Positions 38,193-48,567 of a DNA stretch of 64,000 bases are shown piece by piece; the first letter of the stretch is position 1, and every line of letters starts with the position of its first letter. A program made the translations under genes and the position numbers. A model generated the notes under the pieces. It worked only from the letters and a program-made list of their open reading frames with translations, was not told where the DNA came from and ran no database searches. The stretch lies in NCBI RefSeq assembly GCF_003233655.1, contig NZ_CP029829.1, positions 1,002,978 to 1,066,977 of the forward strand. Direction: 5' to 3'. The DNA comes from Azospirillum ramasamyi (GTDB taxonomy: Bacteria > Pseudomonadota > Alphaproteobacteria > Azospirillales > Azospirillaceae).

Positions 38193-40529
38193 ATGAAGTT
38201 CGGCATCGGACAGGCGGTTCCGCGCACCGAGGACGCCCGGCTGCTGACCGGCGGCGGCCGCTACACCGACGACGTGTCCCTTTCCGGCCAGGCCTATGCG
38301 GCCTTCGTCCGCTCCCCCCATGCCTTTGCGGCGATCGGCTCGGTCGACGCCTCGGACGCGCTGGCGCAGCCGGGTGTGCTGGCGGTCTACACCGTCGCCG
38401 ATCTGGACGCCGAGAATATCGGCATGATCCCCTGCCAGGCGGTGCTGAAGCAGCGGGACGGATCGAATTATGTCCGCACCCCGCGTCCGGCGCTGGCCCG
38501 CGGCGTCGTCCGCCATGTCGGCGATCCGGTCGCCATGGTGGTGGCGGAGACGCTGGAGGCCGCGCGCGAGGCGGCCGAACTGGTGATGGTCGATTACGAG
38601 GATCGCGACTCCGTCACCGGAACGCTGGAGGCGCTGGAGCCCGGCCGTCCGCAGGTCTGGGACGCGGCGCCGAACAACCTCTGCTTCGACTGGGACACCG
38701 GCGACGAGGCGGCGGTGGAGGCGGCGCTGGCCGGCGCCCACCGCGTGGTGGAACTGGAACTGATCAACAACCGCGTCGTCGCCAACCCGATGGAAGGCCG
38801 CGCCTGCGTCGCCGGTGTCGAATCCGGCGCCGACGGCGGGCCCGGCCGCCTGCTGATCTACGTCACCAGCCAGGGCGTCCACGCCCTGCAGAAGCAGTTC
38901 GCCAAGATCCTGAACGAGCCGGATGAGCGCATCCGCGTGCTGACCACCGATGTCGGCGGCGGCTTCGGCATGAAGCTGTTCAACTACCCGGAATATGTCG
39001 CCTGCCTGTTCGCCGCCCGCCGGCTGAACCGCGCGGTGAAATGGGCCGCCGACCGGATCGAGGGCTTCATCAGCGACGACCATGGCCGCGACCATGTCAG
39101 CAAGGCGCGCCTCGCGCTCGACGCCGACGGCCGCTTCCTGGGGCTGCGGGTGGACACCGTCGCCAATCTCGGCGCCTATCTGTCCAACTACGGTCCCTTC
39201 ATCCCGACCGACGCCGGATCGGCGATGCTGGTCGGCTCCTACCGCACTCCGGCGGTCTATGTGCGGGTGAAGGGCGTCTTCACCAACACCCAGCCTGTGG
39301 ACGCCTATCGCGGCGCCGGACGGCCGGAAGCCGCCTATCTGCTGGAACGGCTGATCGACCATGCCGGCCGCGTCACCGGCCTCGGCCCGGCGGAGATCCG
39401 GCGGCGCAACTTCATCCCGCCCGGCGCCATGCCCTATGCCACGCCGATGGGGCAGGTCTACGACACCGGCGACTTCGCGCAGAATCTGGAGGACGGGCTG
39501 ATCCTCGCCGACATGGCCTGCCTGCCCGCCCGCAAGGCGGAGGCCAAGGCGCGCGGCAGGCTGCGCGGCGCCGGCCTGTCCACCTATATCGAGGCCTGTT
39601 CGGGCGGCGGGCCGGAGCAGGCGACCGTCCAGGTCAACGGCGACGGCAAGGTGGTTCTGCTGATCGGCACCCAGACCAACGGCCAGGGCCACGAGACCGC
39701 CTACAAGCAGATCCTCGCCGACCGGCTGGGCGTGCCGCCGGAGGATGTCGAGGTGGTCCAGGGCGACACCGACTGCGTCACCTGGGGCGCCGGCACCGGC
39801 GGCTCCCGCTCCGTGCCGGTCGGCGGCTCGGCGCTGGCGGAGGGGGCGGCCAAGGTGGTGAAGGCGGCCACGGCGGTCGCCGCCGACCTGCTGGAAACCG
39901 CCGAGGTCGATGTCGAGTTCGTCGACGGCCGCTTCGCCGTCGTCGGCACCGACCGCGCGGTGTCGCTGAAGGAGGTGGCGGCCAAGGCGGCGGAGGGCGG
40001 CGCCGGCGGCATCGCCTTCTCCGAGATGGCGCGCTGGACCCCGCCGGCCAGCACCTTCCCCAATGGCTGCCACGTCGCGGAGGTGGAGATCGACCCCGCC
40101 ACCGGCGTGATCGAGGTGGTGCGCTACAGCGTCGTCGACGATTTCGGCACGGTCATCAACCCGATGCTTGTGATCGGCCAGATCCACGGCGGCGTCGCGC
40201 AGGGGCTGGGACAGGCGTTGCAGGAGCGGGTGGTGTTCGATCCCGACAGCGGGCAGCTGCTGTCCGGGTCCTTCATGGACTACCAGATGCCGCGGGCGGT
40301 CGACATGCCGCCGATCGAGGTGAAGCTGAACAGCGTTCCCAGCACCACCAACATGCTGGGCATGAAGGGTGCCGGCGAGGCCGGGGCCATCGGCGCGCCG
40401 CCGGCGATCATCAATGCGGTGGTCGACGCGCTGTCCGATCTCGGCATCACCCACATCGACATGCCGGCGACGCCGGAAGCCGTGTGGGCGGCGATCCGCG
40501 CCGCCGAGACCCGCATGGCCGCGGAATAG
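38193..40529 (+). CDS. Orphan molybdenum hydroxylase large subunit (CoxL-like, form II)
   Basis: A 778-residue xanthine dehydrogenase/CO dehydrogenase large subunit: GIGQAVPRTEDARLLTGGGR, TTDVGGGFGMKLFNYPEYV, VDAYRGAGRPEAAYLLERL, and AGTGGSRSVPVGGSAL near the cofactor, ending MKGAGEAGAIGAPPAIINAV with the conserved Glu. The AYRGAGR loop is the form II type rather than AYRCSFR of true CO dehydrogenase, so CO is probably not the substrate. The usual FeS (CoxS) and FAD (CoxM) genes are absent on either side. It would need the molybdenum genes found elsewhere in the window. Confidence 0.88.
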   Translation: MKFGIGQAVPRTEDARLLTGGGRYTDDVSLSGQAYAAFVRSPHAFAAIGSVDASDALAQPGVLAVYTVADLDAENIGMIPCQAVLKQRDGSNYVRTPRPALARGVVRHVGDPVAMVVAETLEAAREAAELVMVDYEDRDSVTGTLEALEPGRPQVWDAAPNNLCFDWDTGDEAAVEAALAGAHRVVELELINNRVVANPMEGRACVAGVESGADGGPGRLLIYVTSQGVHALQKQFAKILNEPDERIRVLTTDVGGGFGMKLFNYPEYVACLFAARRLNRAVKWAADRIEGFISDDHGRDHVSKARLALDADGRFLGLRVDTVANLGAYLSNYGPFIPTDAGSAMLVGSYRTPAVYVRVKGVFTNTQPVDAYRGAGRPEAAYLLERLIDHAGRVTGLGPAEIRRRNFIPPGAMPYATPMGQVYDTGDFAQNLEDGLILADMACLPARKAEAKARGRLRGAGLSTYIEACSGGGPEQATVQVNGDGKVVLLIGTQTNGQGHETAYKQILADRLGVPPEDVEVVQGDTDCVTWGAGTGGSRSVPVGGSALAEGAAKVVKAATAVAADLLETAEVDVEFVDGRFAVVGTDRAVSLKEVAAKAAEGGAGGIAFSEMARWTPPASTFPNGCHVAEVEIDPATGVIEVVRYSVVDDFGTVINPMLVIGQIHGGVAQGLGQALQERVVFDPDSGQLLSGSFMDYQMPRAVDMPPIEVKLNSVPSTTNMLGMKGAGEAGAIGAPPAIINAVVDALSDLGITHIDMPATPEAVWAAIRAAETRMAAE

Positions 40530-40670
40530 GCGGTCACCACCGTCTTGCCGCGGTCATAAGGGAAAGTCCTAGTCGGAAGGTGCGGCACTTGCCGCACCTC
40601 AGTCTGATGGAATCCATGGCATTGTTCCTTACCTGAAAGTGGTGTTCTCTGGTCTGGCGGGGGTAGGACG

Positions 40671-41432
40671 ATGGCGTTTGGCGAAGGCGGTTGCGGCGGG
40701 CAATGCGCGGACAGGCTCGATCTGGATTTCACGATGGCGTTCCAGCCCATCGTCGATGTCGCCGCCGGGTCTGTCTGGGCACATGAGGCATTGGTTCGCG
40801 GCACCGCCGGCCAGGGTGCCGGCTGGGTTCTCGGGCAGGTGACCGATGCCACCCGCTATGCCTTCGACCAGTCCTGCCGCATCAAGGCGATCGAGCTGGC
40901 CTCGACCCTGCCGATGAACGGCGCCCGGCTGTCGATCAACTTCCTGCCGAACGCCGTCTACAAGGCGGAGGCCTGCATCCGCGCGACTCTGGCCGCCGCG
41001 CGCCGCACCGGCTTCCCCACCGACCGCATCATCTTCGAGGTGACGGAGAACGAGCGGGTGGTGGACCACGACCACCTGAAGAGCATCTTCAACGAATACA
41101 AGCGCCAGGGCTTCCTGACCGCCATCGACGATTTCGGCTCCGGCTATTCCGGCCTGAACCTGCTGGCGGAATTCCAGCCGGACATCATCAAGCTGGACAT
41201 GGAGCTGACCCGCAGCATCGACACCGAGCGGGCGCGGCGCAGCATCGTCAAGGCGATCCTCGCGGTGTGCGAGGATCTCGCCATCACCCCCATCGCCGAA
41301 GGCATCGAGACGGCGGACGAAGCGAAGGCCCTGCGCGATCTCGGCGTCACGCTGATGCAGGGCTACCTGTTCGCCAAGCCGGCCTTCGAGGCGGTGGTGA
41401 CGGAACCGAATTTGGCGATGCTGGCGCCCTGA
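40671..41432 (+). CDS. EAL-domain cyclic-di-GMP phosphodiesterase
   Basis: A 253-residue stand-alone EAL domain. Catalytic residues look intact: EAL in AHEALVRG, Asn in LSINFLP, Glu in IIFEVTENE, TAIDDFGSGYSGLN, Lys in DIIKLDMEL, Glu in AEGIETADE and MQGYLFAKPAFE. It should hydrolyse c-di-GMP to pGpG. There is no membrane segment or recognisable sensor, only a short cysteine-containing N-terminus (GGCGGQCADRLD). It lies about 140 bases after the CoxL-like gene and converges with a GNAT gene. Confidence 0.93.
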   Translation: MAFGEGGCGGQCADRLDLDFTMAFQPIVDVAAGSVWAHEALVRGTAGQGAGWVLGQVTDATRYAFDQSCRIKAIELASTLPMNGARLSINFLPNAVYKAEACIRATLAAARRTGFPTDRIIFEVTENERVVDHDHLKSIFNEYKRQGFLTAIDDFGSGYSGLNLLAEFQPDIIKLDMELTRSIDTERARRSIVKAILAVCEDLAITPIAEGIETADEAKALRDLGVTLMQGYLFAKPAFEAVVTEPNLAMLAP

Positions 41433-41987
41433 TCAGGACCGCACCGGCGCCGTCATGTAGCTCATCCCGCCGCCGTAGCTCTCCAGCTTGGCGGCCAATG
41501 CCGGTCCGCCGTCCCGGTAGGGCGTGAAGCCGACCCGGTCCCAATAGCTCCGCGCGCCCGGCGTCGAGGTCAGGGCGAGCCACCGCCATCCCTCGCGCGC
41601 CGCCAGCCCATGGGCGTAGTCCAGCACCGCCGCGCCCAGCCCCGTGCCGCGGGCTTCCGGCAGCAGCGCGATGTCGTGCAGGTAGAGACAATCCGGATCC
41701 GGCGGCAGCGCCCCCAGCGGCGCGTCGAGCGGCGGCGGAAAGCCCAGCTTGCCGGGATGCATGACGCCGTAGCCGATGACCTCGCCGCGGCATTCCGCCA
41801 CGCGGCAGCCGTCCGGGTAGAGCGCGAGCCTCTCCTCGAACACGCTGCGGTCTTCCGGGTAGTCCGGATGCACGATGTCCGCAATGGCAAGCAGCCGGTC
41901 CAGATCGGCCGCGGTCATAGCACGCCATAGGGCCGATGCGTCCGCACCGACCACACGCCCACCCTCCGACCGCTCATCCATCGTCAT
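41433..41987 (-). CDS. GNAT-family N-acetyltransferase
   Basis: The acetyl-CoA site is visible: LYLHDIALLPEARGTGLGAA contains the R/Q-x-x-G-x-G/A loop, followed by VLDYAHGLAAREGWRWLALT. The AMTAADLDRLLAIADIVHPD start is typical of the family. The ATG at 41987 with GGAG seven bases upstream gives 184 residues. The acceptor substrate is unknown. It is convergent with the EAL gene, their stops adjoining. Confidence 0.85.
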   Translation of the reverse strand: MTMDERSEGGRVVGADASALWRAMTAADLDRLLAIADIVHPDYPEDRSVFEERLALYPDGCRVAECRGEVIGYGVMHPGKLGFPPPLDAPLGALPPDPDCLYLHDIALLPEARGTGLGAAVLDYAHGLAAREGWRWLALTSTPGARSYWDRVGFTPYRDGGPALAAKLESYGGGMSYMTAPVRS

Positions 41988-42077
41988 CCGCCTTCTCCGT
42001 TCCACACCCGTTCAAGAGCTTCCGGCCCGCTGGCGGGCGCGGTATGCTGGTCATTCATACCAAAGGGAGTTCACCCC

Positions 42078-42850
<773 letters not shown>

Positions 42851-42854
<4 letters not shown>

Positions 42855-43684
42855 CATCTTCCGTTACCTGCCTGGGCGAAGCGGCGACCGCGGTTCTGAC
42901 CACCGCGGCGCCGCTGGAGAAAGTGCGCCTCACCCGTGACTACGCCGCCGCCTGGCGCGACGGCCTGCTGTCCACCGACGTGCCGGTCCCGCCGCCCGAC
43001 CGCCCTGCCCGCCCCGACCGGCCCGAATTGAAGCTGCCGCGCGACATGCCCAAGCGCGGGCGCGGCGGCAGCGCGCAGAACCGCATCGCCCTGCTGCACG
43101 CGCTGGCGCATATCGAACTGAACGCCATCGACCTCGCCTGGGACATCGTCGCCCGATTCGCCCCTCTCGGCCTGCCCAAGGGCTTCACCGACGATTGGGT
43201 CCAGGTGGCCGACGACGAGGCGCGGCACTTCCAGATGCTGGAGACGCGGCTGAACGCGCTCGGCTCCTCCTACGGCGACCTGCCGGCCCATGACGGGCTG
43301 TGGCAGGCGGCGACCGAGACCGCCCACGACCTTGCCGCCCGGCTGGCCGTGGTGCCGATGGTGCTGGAGGCGCGCGGGCTGGACGTCACGCCCGAAACCG
43401 TGCGCCGCCTGCGCGACTTCGGCGATGCGGAGAGCGCCGACCTGCTGCAGACCATCCATGACGAGGAGATCAGCCACGTCGCCGCCGGCCGCCGCTGGTT
43501 CGTCCATCTCTGCGCCGAGCGGGGAGCGGAGCCGGTGGCCCTTTGGCAGGAACTGGTCGGACGCCATTTCCGCGGCGGGCTGAAGCGCCCCTTCAATGTC
43601 GGCAGCCGGAAACTCGCCGGCTTCGGCCCGGAATATTACGAGCCGATCACGCCGGAAATTGACCGGAAGCCGGAAACCCGGTAA
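42851..43684 (+). CDS. DUF455 ferritin-like protein
   Basis: A 277-residue protein of the DUF455 family. [20 protein letters not shown] and [20 protein letters not shown] carry Glu and His residues arranged like a ferritin diiron site, and [20 protein letters not shown] repeats the E-x2-H pattern. The family is thought to bind metals, and a few members hydroxylate tRNA-type substrates, but no role is established here. It is coupled to cysQ by ATGA and followed by thrB after 13 bases. Confidence 0.85.
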
Positions 43685-43697
43685 GGCGCTGCACATC

Positions 43698-44681
43698 ATG
43701 GCCGTATACACCGAAGTTACCGACGAGGATCTCAGCACCTTCGCCGCCCAGTACGATCTGGGCGCGGTGCTGTCGTGCAAGGGCATCGCGGAGGGGGTGG
43801 AGAATTCCAACTTCCTGCTGGTGACCGAAAGCGGCCCCTACATCCTGACGCTCTACGAAAAGCGCACGCGGAAGGAGGATTTGCCCTTCTTCCTGGGCCT
43901 GATGGAGCATCTGGCGGAAAAGGGCATCGCCTGTCCGCTGCCGGTGCCGGCGCGCGACGGCGTGGCGTTGCGCGAGCTGTGCGGCCGACCGGCGGTGATC
44001 GTCACCTTCCTGGCCGGCATGTGGCCGCGCCGGATCATGCCGCAGCATTGCGCCCAGCTTGGCGAGGCTCTCGCCCGCCTGCATCTGGCGGTCGGCGATT
44101 TCCGCATGGAACGGCCGAACGCGCTGGCCCTGCCCGGCTGGAAGGACCTGTTCGCCAAGTCGGCCGAGCGTGCCGACGAGGTGGCCCCCGGCCTGCGGGC
44201 GACGCTGGAGGCCGAACTGGCGGCGCTGGAGGCCGACTGGCCGGCCGGCCTGCCGGCCGGCGTCATCCATGCCGACCTGTTCCCGGACAATGTCTTCTTC
44301 CGCGGCGACAGCCTGTCCGGGCTGATCGACTTCTATTTCGCCTGCAACGACTTCTTCGCCTACGACGTGGCGATCTGCATCAACGCCTGGTGCTTCGAGA
44401 TCGACGGCTCGTTCAACGCCACCAAGGCGCGGCTGCTGCTGTCCAACTACCGCAAGGTCCGGCCGTTGTCGCGGGCGGAGCTGGACGCCCTGCCCTGGCT
44501 GTGCCGCGGCAGCGCGGTGCGCTTCCTGCTGACCCGTCTCTATGACTGGCTGAACCATCCGCCGGGCGCCTTCGTGCGGCCGAAGGATCCGCTGGAATAT
44601 CTGCGCAAGCTGCGCTTCCACCAGACCGTCCGCGGCCTGGGCGACTATTTCCTCGACGACTCGGAAGCGGGCGGGAACTGA
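43698..44681 (+). CDS. thrB: Homoserine kinase (ThrB, APH-fold type)
   Basis: The 327-residue kinase has the aminoglycoside phosphotransferase fold: [40 protein letters not shown], then [20 protein letters not shown] with the catalytic H-x-D-x4-N and [18 protein letters not shown] with the Mg-binding Asp. This is the proteobacterial ThrB2 type, unrelated to GHMP homoserine kinase. It phosphorylates homoserine in threonine synthesis. The ATG at 43698 matches homologues (MAVYTEV). rnhA follows after four bases. Confidence 0.95.
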   Translation: MAVYTEVTDEDLSTFAAQYDLGAVLSCKGIAEGVENSNFLLVTESGPYILTLYEKRTRKEDLPFFLGLMEHLAEKGIACPLPVPARDGVALRELCGRPAVIVTFLAGMWPRRIMPQHCAQLGEALARLHLAVGDFRMERPNALALPGWKDLFAKSAERADEVAPGLRATLEAELAALEADWPAGLPAGVIHADLFPDNVFFRGDSLSGLIDFYFACNDFFAYDVAICINAWCFEIDGSFNATKARLLLSNYRKVRPLSRAELDALPWLCRGSAVRFLLTRLYDWLNHPPGAFVRPKDPLEYLRKLRFHQTVRGLGDYFLDDSEAGGN

Positions 44682-44685
44682 GCGG

Positions 44686-45162
44686 ATGACGGACGACGCC
44701 ACCCAGACCGAATCCCGTGGGAAAACGGTCGACATCTTCACCGACGGCGCCTGCAGCGGCAACCCCGGTCCCGGCGGCTGGGGCGCCATCCTGCGCTATG
44801 GCGAGGTGGAGAAGGAGCTGTACGGCGGCGAGCCGGCGACCACCAACAACCGCATGGAGCTGATGGCCGCCATCATGGCGCTTGAGGCCTTGAAGAAGCC
44901 GGTGACCGTCCGCCTCTTCACCGACAGCGAGTATGTGAAGAACGGCATCACCAAGTGGATCCATGGCTGGAAGGCCAAGGGCTGGATGACCGCCGACCGC
45001 AAGCCGGTGAAGAACGTCGACCTGTGGCAGCGCCTGGAGGAGGCGAAAAGGCAGCACCAGATCGAATTCCACTGGGTCCGCGGCCATGCCGGTCACCCGG
45101 AGAACGAACGCGCCGACGAACTGGCCCGTCGCGGCGTGGCCGACGTGCGGACACGGACGTAA
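44686..45162 (+). CDS. rnhA: Ribonuclease HI
   Basis: All four carboxylates are visible: [16 protein letters not shown] (first Asp), [13 protein letters not shown] (Glu), [12 protein letters not shown] (Asp) and [11 protein letters not shown] (last Asp), plus [11 protein letters not shown] with the catalytic His. At 158 residues it is full length. It removes RNA from RNA-DNA hybrids. The thrB-rnhA order with a peroxiredoxin next door is common in alphaproteobacteria. A strong terminator follows. Confidence 0.97.
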   Translation: MTDDATQTESRGKTVDIFTDGACSGNPGPGGWGAILRYGEVEKELYGGEPATTNNRMELMAAIMALEALKKPVTVRLFTDSEYVKNGITKWIHGWKAKGWMTADRKPVKNVDLWQRLEEAKRQHQIEFHWVRGHAGHPENERADELARRGVADVRTRT

Positions 45163-45168
45163 CGGAAA

Positions 45169-45191
45169 CCCTCTCCCGGGGCGGGAGAGGG
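45169..45191. terminator. Terminator hairpin between rnhA and peroxiredoxin
   Basis: CCCTCTCCC (45169-45177) pairs perfectly with GGGAGAGGG (45183-45191) around GGGGC. It separates two convergent genes and has the same stem as the terminator at 30883. Confidence 0.75.
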
Positions 45192-45202
45192 AGAACCTCC
45201 GA

Positions 45203-45685
45203 TCAAACCTTCTCCAGCACCGCTTCGGCCGAAGACACCTCGAACTTGCCGGGGGCCTCGACGGCGACATGCGTGACCTTGCCGTCTTCAGCCACCAGGG
45301 CGAAGCGCTGCCCGCGGGTGCCCAGTCCGTAGCCCGAGCCGTCCATGGTCAGGCCGAGAGCCGTGGTGAAGGTGGCGTTGCCGTCCGGCAGCATCTTCAC
45401 CTTGTCGCCGACGCCGCCCTTTTCGCCCCAGGCGCGCATCACGAACGGGTCGTTGACCGCGAGGCAGATGATGCTGTCGACGCCCTTGGCCTTCAGCGCG
45501 TCGGCCTGCTGGACGAAGCCCGGCAGATGCTTGGCCGAGCAGGTCGGGGTGAAGGCGCCGGGGACGGAGAACAGGACGACCTTCTTGCCCTTGAACAGCT
45601 CGTCCGTCGTCACTTCCTGCATGCCGTTGTCGGTCAGCCACTTCAGCGTGACGGACGGAATGGTATCGCCAACCTGGATGCTCAT
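45203..45685 (-). CDS. Peroxiredoxin, Prx5 type
   Basis: From ATG 45685 the 160-residue product starts MSIQVGDTIPSVTLKWLTDN. The peroxidatic Cys is in VPGAFTPTCSAKHLPGFVQQ (the P-G-A-F-T-P-T-C signature of Prx5). RTLALND-type context is present as ICLAVNDPFVMRAWGEK. It reduces hydrogen peroxide and alkyl hydroperoxides, usually with glutaredoxin. The longer upstream frame is not needed. A hairpin lies at 45747-45776 upstream. Confidence 0.93.
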   Translation of the reverse strand: MSIQVGDTIPSVTLKWLTDNGMQEVTTDELFKGKKVVLFSVPGAFTPTCSAKHLPGFVQQADALKAKGVDSIICLAVNDPFVMRAWGEKGGVGDKVKMLPDGNATFTTALGLTMDGSGYGLGTRGQRFALVAEDGKVTHVAVEAPGKFEVSSAEAVLEKV

Positions 45686-45746
45686 CGTCTCTAACCCTTC
45701 CCGTTTTTCCGGGCCTTTCCCGTTTTTGGGTTTGGCCCTTTGGGGC

Positions 45747-45776
45747 GGGCCGGACCCTCTTGGCGGGGTCCGGCCC
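45747..45776. terminator. Perfect hairpin between the PhnA-like gene and peroxiredoxin
   Basis: GGGCCGGACCC (45747-45757) pairs with GGGTCCGGCCC (45766-45776) around an eight-base loop. It probably ends the transcript of the upstream zinc-ribbon gene. Nearby, CCCGTTTTT occurs twice within about 25 bases. Confidence 0.55.
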
Positions 45777-45841
45777 TGCATCCCTTCTATCCCCCGCGGC
45801 GAATGGCCGCAAGGCACGGTTCGCGCTCCAGGCGGGTGGCG

Positions 45842-46195
45842 TCAGGCCTTTTTCACGAACTCCGATTTCAGGTTCATGGCGCCGATGCCGTCGATCTTGC
45901 AGGCGATGTTGTGTCCATCCGCGCCATCCACCAGGCGGATGTTCTTCACCTTGGTCCCGCCCTTCACCACCAGGGACGATCCCTTGACCTTCAGATCCTT
46001 GATGACGGTCACGCTGTCGCCGTCGGTCAACGGGTTGCCGTTTGCGTCCCGCACGCCCTGCCCGGCCTCGGCGTCCGCAACGGCCGCGTCCGTGTCGGGG
46101 TTCCACTCGTGACCGCAATCGGGGCAGTTCCACAGGCTGCCGTCATGGTAGGCGTTTTCGGAGCCGCACTGCGGGCAATTGATCTGATCGTCCAT
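45842..46195 (-). CDS. phnA: PhnA-like zinc ribbon protein
   Basis: A 117-residue protein: an N-terminal four-cysteine zinc ribbon ([21 protein letters not shown]) followed by the PhnA domain with [20 protein letters not shown] and [20 protein letters not shown]. The name is historical; the family is widespread outside phosphonate operons and its role is unknown. AGGACGAAG before the ATG at 46195 supports that start. No phosphonate genes are nearby. Confidence 0.88.
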   Translation of the reverse strand: MDDQINCPQCGSENAYHDGSLWNCPDCGHEWNPDTDAAVADAEAGQGVRDANGNPLTDGDSVTVIKDLKVKGSSLVVKGGTKVKNIRLVDGADGHNIACKIDGIGAMNLKSEFVKKA

Positions 46196-46288
46196 CTTCG
46201 TCCTCATGGGCGCGGGAGAATCTCCCGGGGGCGCCCTGTTAGCGCAGAATAGCCGCAACGGCCATAGGCCTTTTCCGGGTGCCCGGTA

Positions 46289-48373
46289 TCAGGCGCCCTT
46301 GCCCGGCTCCCCGCCGGCCGCCCGGTTCAGCGCGTCCAGCACCGCGCCGTCGCTCAACAGTTCCGGCAGGGCGATGCCGTCCGGTGCGCCGGGACCGTAG
46401 ACGAGGTTGAAGGGAATGCCGTAGCGGCCATGGTCGGCCAGGAACTTGGCGATTGCAGCGTCAGGCCGGGTCCAGTCGGCCCGCATCGCCACCAGGGACG
46501 GATGCTCCATCCGCTCGGCGACCTCGCCGCGGTCCAGAACCAGCTTCTTGTTGGCCTGGCAGGTGATGCACCAATCCGCCGTGACGTCGACGAAGACGGT
46601 GCGGCCGGCCGCCACATGGTCGCGGATCGCGGATTCCGCGAAGGATACCCAGCGGGTCTCGGCGCCGCCGGCCACCGGCGCGGCGCCTGCGGAGGGGCCG
46701 ACCGCCGCAGGCATGGCGAAGGCGGCGACCGCCAGCACGCCGGCGAGCGCCGGTCCGGCGATCCGCGCCGCACCTCTGGCGCTGCGCCCGATCCACAGCG
46801 CCAGCACCAGCCCCGCCATCAGCAGCCCGACCGTGGCGGCGGCGACCTCGCCGATCTGCACGGTCAGCACCGACAGCAGCCAGACCGCCGTCAGCATCAA
46901 CGCGAAGCCCAGAACCGTCTTCAGCGTCGCCATCCAGCGCCCCGGCCGCGGCAGCCAGCCGGCCACCCGCGGCCATGCCGCCACCGCCAGATAGGGCAAG
47001 GCCAGCCCGACGCCCAGCGCCGCGAAGATGGCATAGACCTCCACCGGCCCCTTGGACAGCGCGAAGCCGACCGCCGTGCCCAGGAATGGCGCCGAGCACG
47101 GGGTTGCCAGCAGGGTGGCGAACATGCCGGTGGCGAAGGGGCCGGCCAACCCCTCCCCGCCCAGCCGGTCGGCCAGGACGCGCGGCAGCGGCACCTCGAA
47201 CAATCCCCATAGATTGGCCGAGAACAGGGTGACCAGCACGACCATGAAGACCAGGAACAGCGGCTGCTGGAACTGGATGCCCCAGCCGACCGCCCCGCCC
47301 GCCGCCTTCACGCCGACCAGAACCGACGCCATTAGCAGGAAGGATGTCAGGATGCCGGCGGCACTCGCCAGGAATCCGGCGCGCACCGCGGCCGGGGTCC
47401 GTCCGCCATGCTTGACCACCGACATCAGCTTCAGCGACAGCACCGGCAGCACGCAGGGCATCAGGTTCAGGATCAACCCGCCGAGCAGCGCCACGCCCAG
47501 CATCGCCGCCATTCCCGCACCGGCGGGAACCGACAGGACGCCGCCGGCGGATGCCGTCGCCGGCGCTTCCACCGCCTTCTCGCCGTCGACCAGCGTCAGG
47601 GTCATCGCGCGGCCGGCGAGATCCAGGCCCGGCTGCGGGTCCGTCACCGTCAGGGTCAGGCGGACATGGCGGTCATTGTCCGAAAAGACGGTCTTGGGCG
47701 CGGAGAAGCTCAGCGGCGGCTCGGTCTCGACGAACAGGTCCGGGGTGACGAAGCCGTCGGCGGCGGTCGCCTCCACCTCCAGCGTCCCGCCGCTCGCGCG
47801 CACCGCATCGATGCGCAGCAACCCGGTCGGCTCCCGCGGCACCAGCGCCTGGGCACGGGCCACGTCGTTCGCGGCGTCGCTCGGATCCGCCGGTCCGGCC
47901 GGCAGGGCAAGGGCGAGGTTCAGCGTCTGCGGCACGCAGATTTCCGAACAGACCAGCAGCTCCGCCGTCAGCGCCAGATCGACCGGCTTGCCGGGCTCGA
48001 CGGGCTTGCCCTGGATCGGGAACAGAACCGCGTTGTCATAGCCGGCCGTCTCGAATCCCAGGACGGAGAAGCGGTGCGGGGCGGGATAGGACAGCGTCGC
48101 CTCTGCCAGATTCTCTGACCCGCTCCAGTCCAGCCGCGGGGCGAATCCCGCATCGCCGGGGGAGCGCCAGTAGGTCTTCCATCCCGGCTCCAGCTGCAAT
48201 TCCAGACCCAGGGGCAGCGCCGTCAGGTCACCGGTGCCGCGCACGGCGGAGACGAGACGCGCCTCGACCTGCCCGGCCTTGATCCAGGACCCGACGCCGT
48301 CCTGCGCGGCAGCGGGAAAGGCGCCGCCCGCCAGAACGGCAAGCAGCAGAAGGAGGGAGGCATATCTTTTCAT
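46289..48373 (-). CDS. DsbD/ScsB-like protein-disulfide reductase
   Basis: A 694-residue protein with a signal peptide, a periplasmic immunoglobulin-like N-terminal domain with a cysteine pair (LLVCSEICVPQTLNLAL), an eight-helix CcdA-type membrane core (LLGGLILNLMPCVLPVLSLK, LATPCSAPFLGTAVGFALSK with redox cysteines) and a C-terminal thioredoxin domain (DVTADWCITCQANKKLVL). It transfers electrons from cytoplasmic thioredoxin to the periplasm, for cytochrome c maturation or envelope repair. The ATG at 48373 is preferred over a GTG at 48382. Confidence 0.92.
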   Translation of the reverse strand: MKRYASLLLLLAVLAGGAFPAAAQDGVGSWIKAGQVEARLVSAVRGTGDLTALPLGLELQLEPGWKTYWRSPGDAGFAPRLDWSGSENLAEATLSYPAPHRFSVLGFETAGYDNAVLFPIQGKPVEPGKPVDLALTAELLVCSEICVPQTLNLALALPAGPADPSDAANDVARAQALVPREPTGLLRIDAVRASGGTLEVEATAADGFVTPDLFVETEPPLSFSAPKTVFSDNDRHVRLTLTVTDPQPGLDLAGRAMTLTLVDGEKAVEAPATASAGGVLSVPAGAGMAAMLGVALLGGLILNLMPCVLPVLSLKLMSVVKHGGRTPAAVRAGFLASAAGILTSFLLMASVLVGVKAAGGAVGWGIQFQQPLFLVFMVVLVTLFSANLWGLFEVPLPRVLADRLGGEGLAGPFATGMFATLLATPCSAPFLGTAVGFALSKGPVEVYAIFAALGVGLALPYLAVAAWPRVAGWLPRPGRWMATLKTVLGFALMLTAVWLLSVLTVQIGEVAAATVGLLMAGLVLALWIGRSARGAARIAGPALAGVLAVAAFAMPAAVGPSAGAAPVAGGAETRWVSFAESAIRDHVAAGRTVFVDVTADWCITCQANKKLVLDRGEVAERMEHPSLVAMRADWTRPDAAIAKFLADHGRYGIPFNLVYGPGAPDGIALPELLSDGAVLDALNRAAGGEPGKGA

Positions 48374-48425
48374 CGCGCGCACTGTTCTCTTCCCGGGTAG
48401 GGGCGCAACCGCGTCCCCGACGCCC

Positions 48426-48443
48426 TATATGATAGCTCATATA
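48426..48443. promoter_or_regulatory. AT-rich palindrome between dsbD-like gene and algH
   Basis: TATATGA and TCATATA are perfect inverted repeats around TAGC in the divergent intergenic gap, very AT-rich against the local background. A second inverted repeat, GTGACA (48447-48452) with TGTCAC (48468-48473), lies next to it. Both are well placed to control one or both genes. Confidence 0.55.
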
Positions 48444-48567
48444 CAGGTGACAAAGTTCGACCGGTGCTGTCACACTCCGGTGAAAGCGTCGCCAGAGCGC
48501 CAACCACAACCGACCGTACGGACGGAGGCGGTTCACCGCACCGGACCGACGACAAGGATAATCGACC

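Noticed and set aside
38187..40454. A 755-codon open frame on the minus strand
   Set aside because: It is antisense to the CoxL-like gene and has no recognisable domain.
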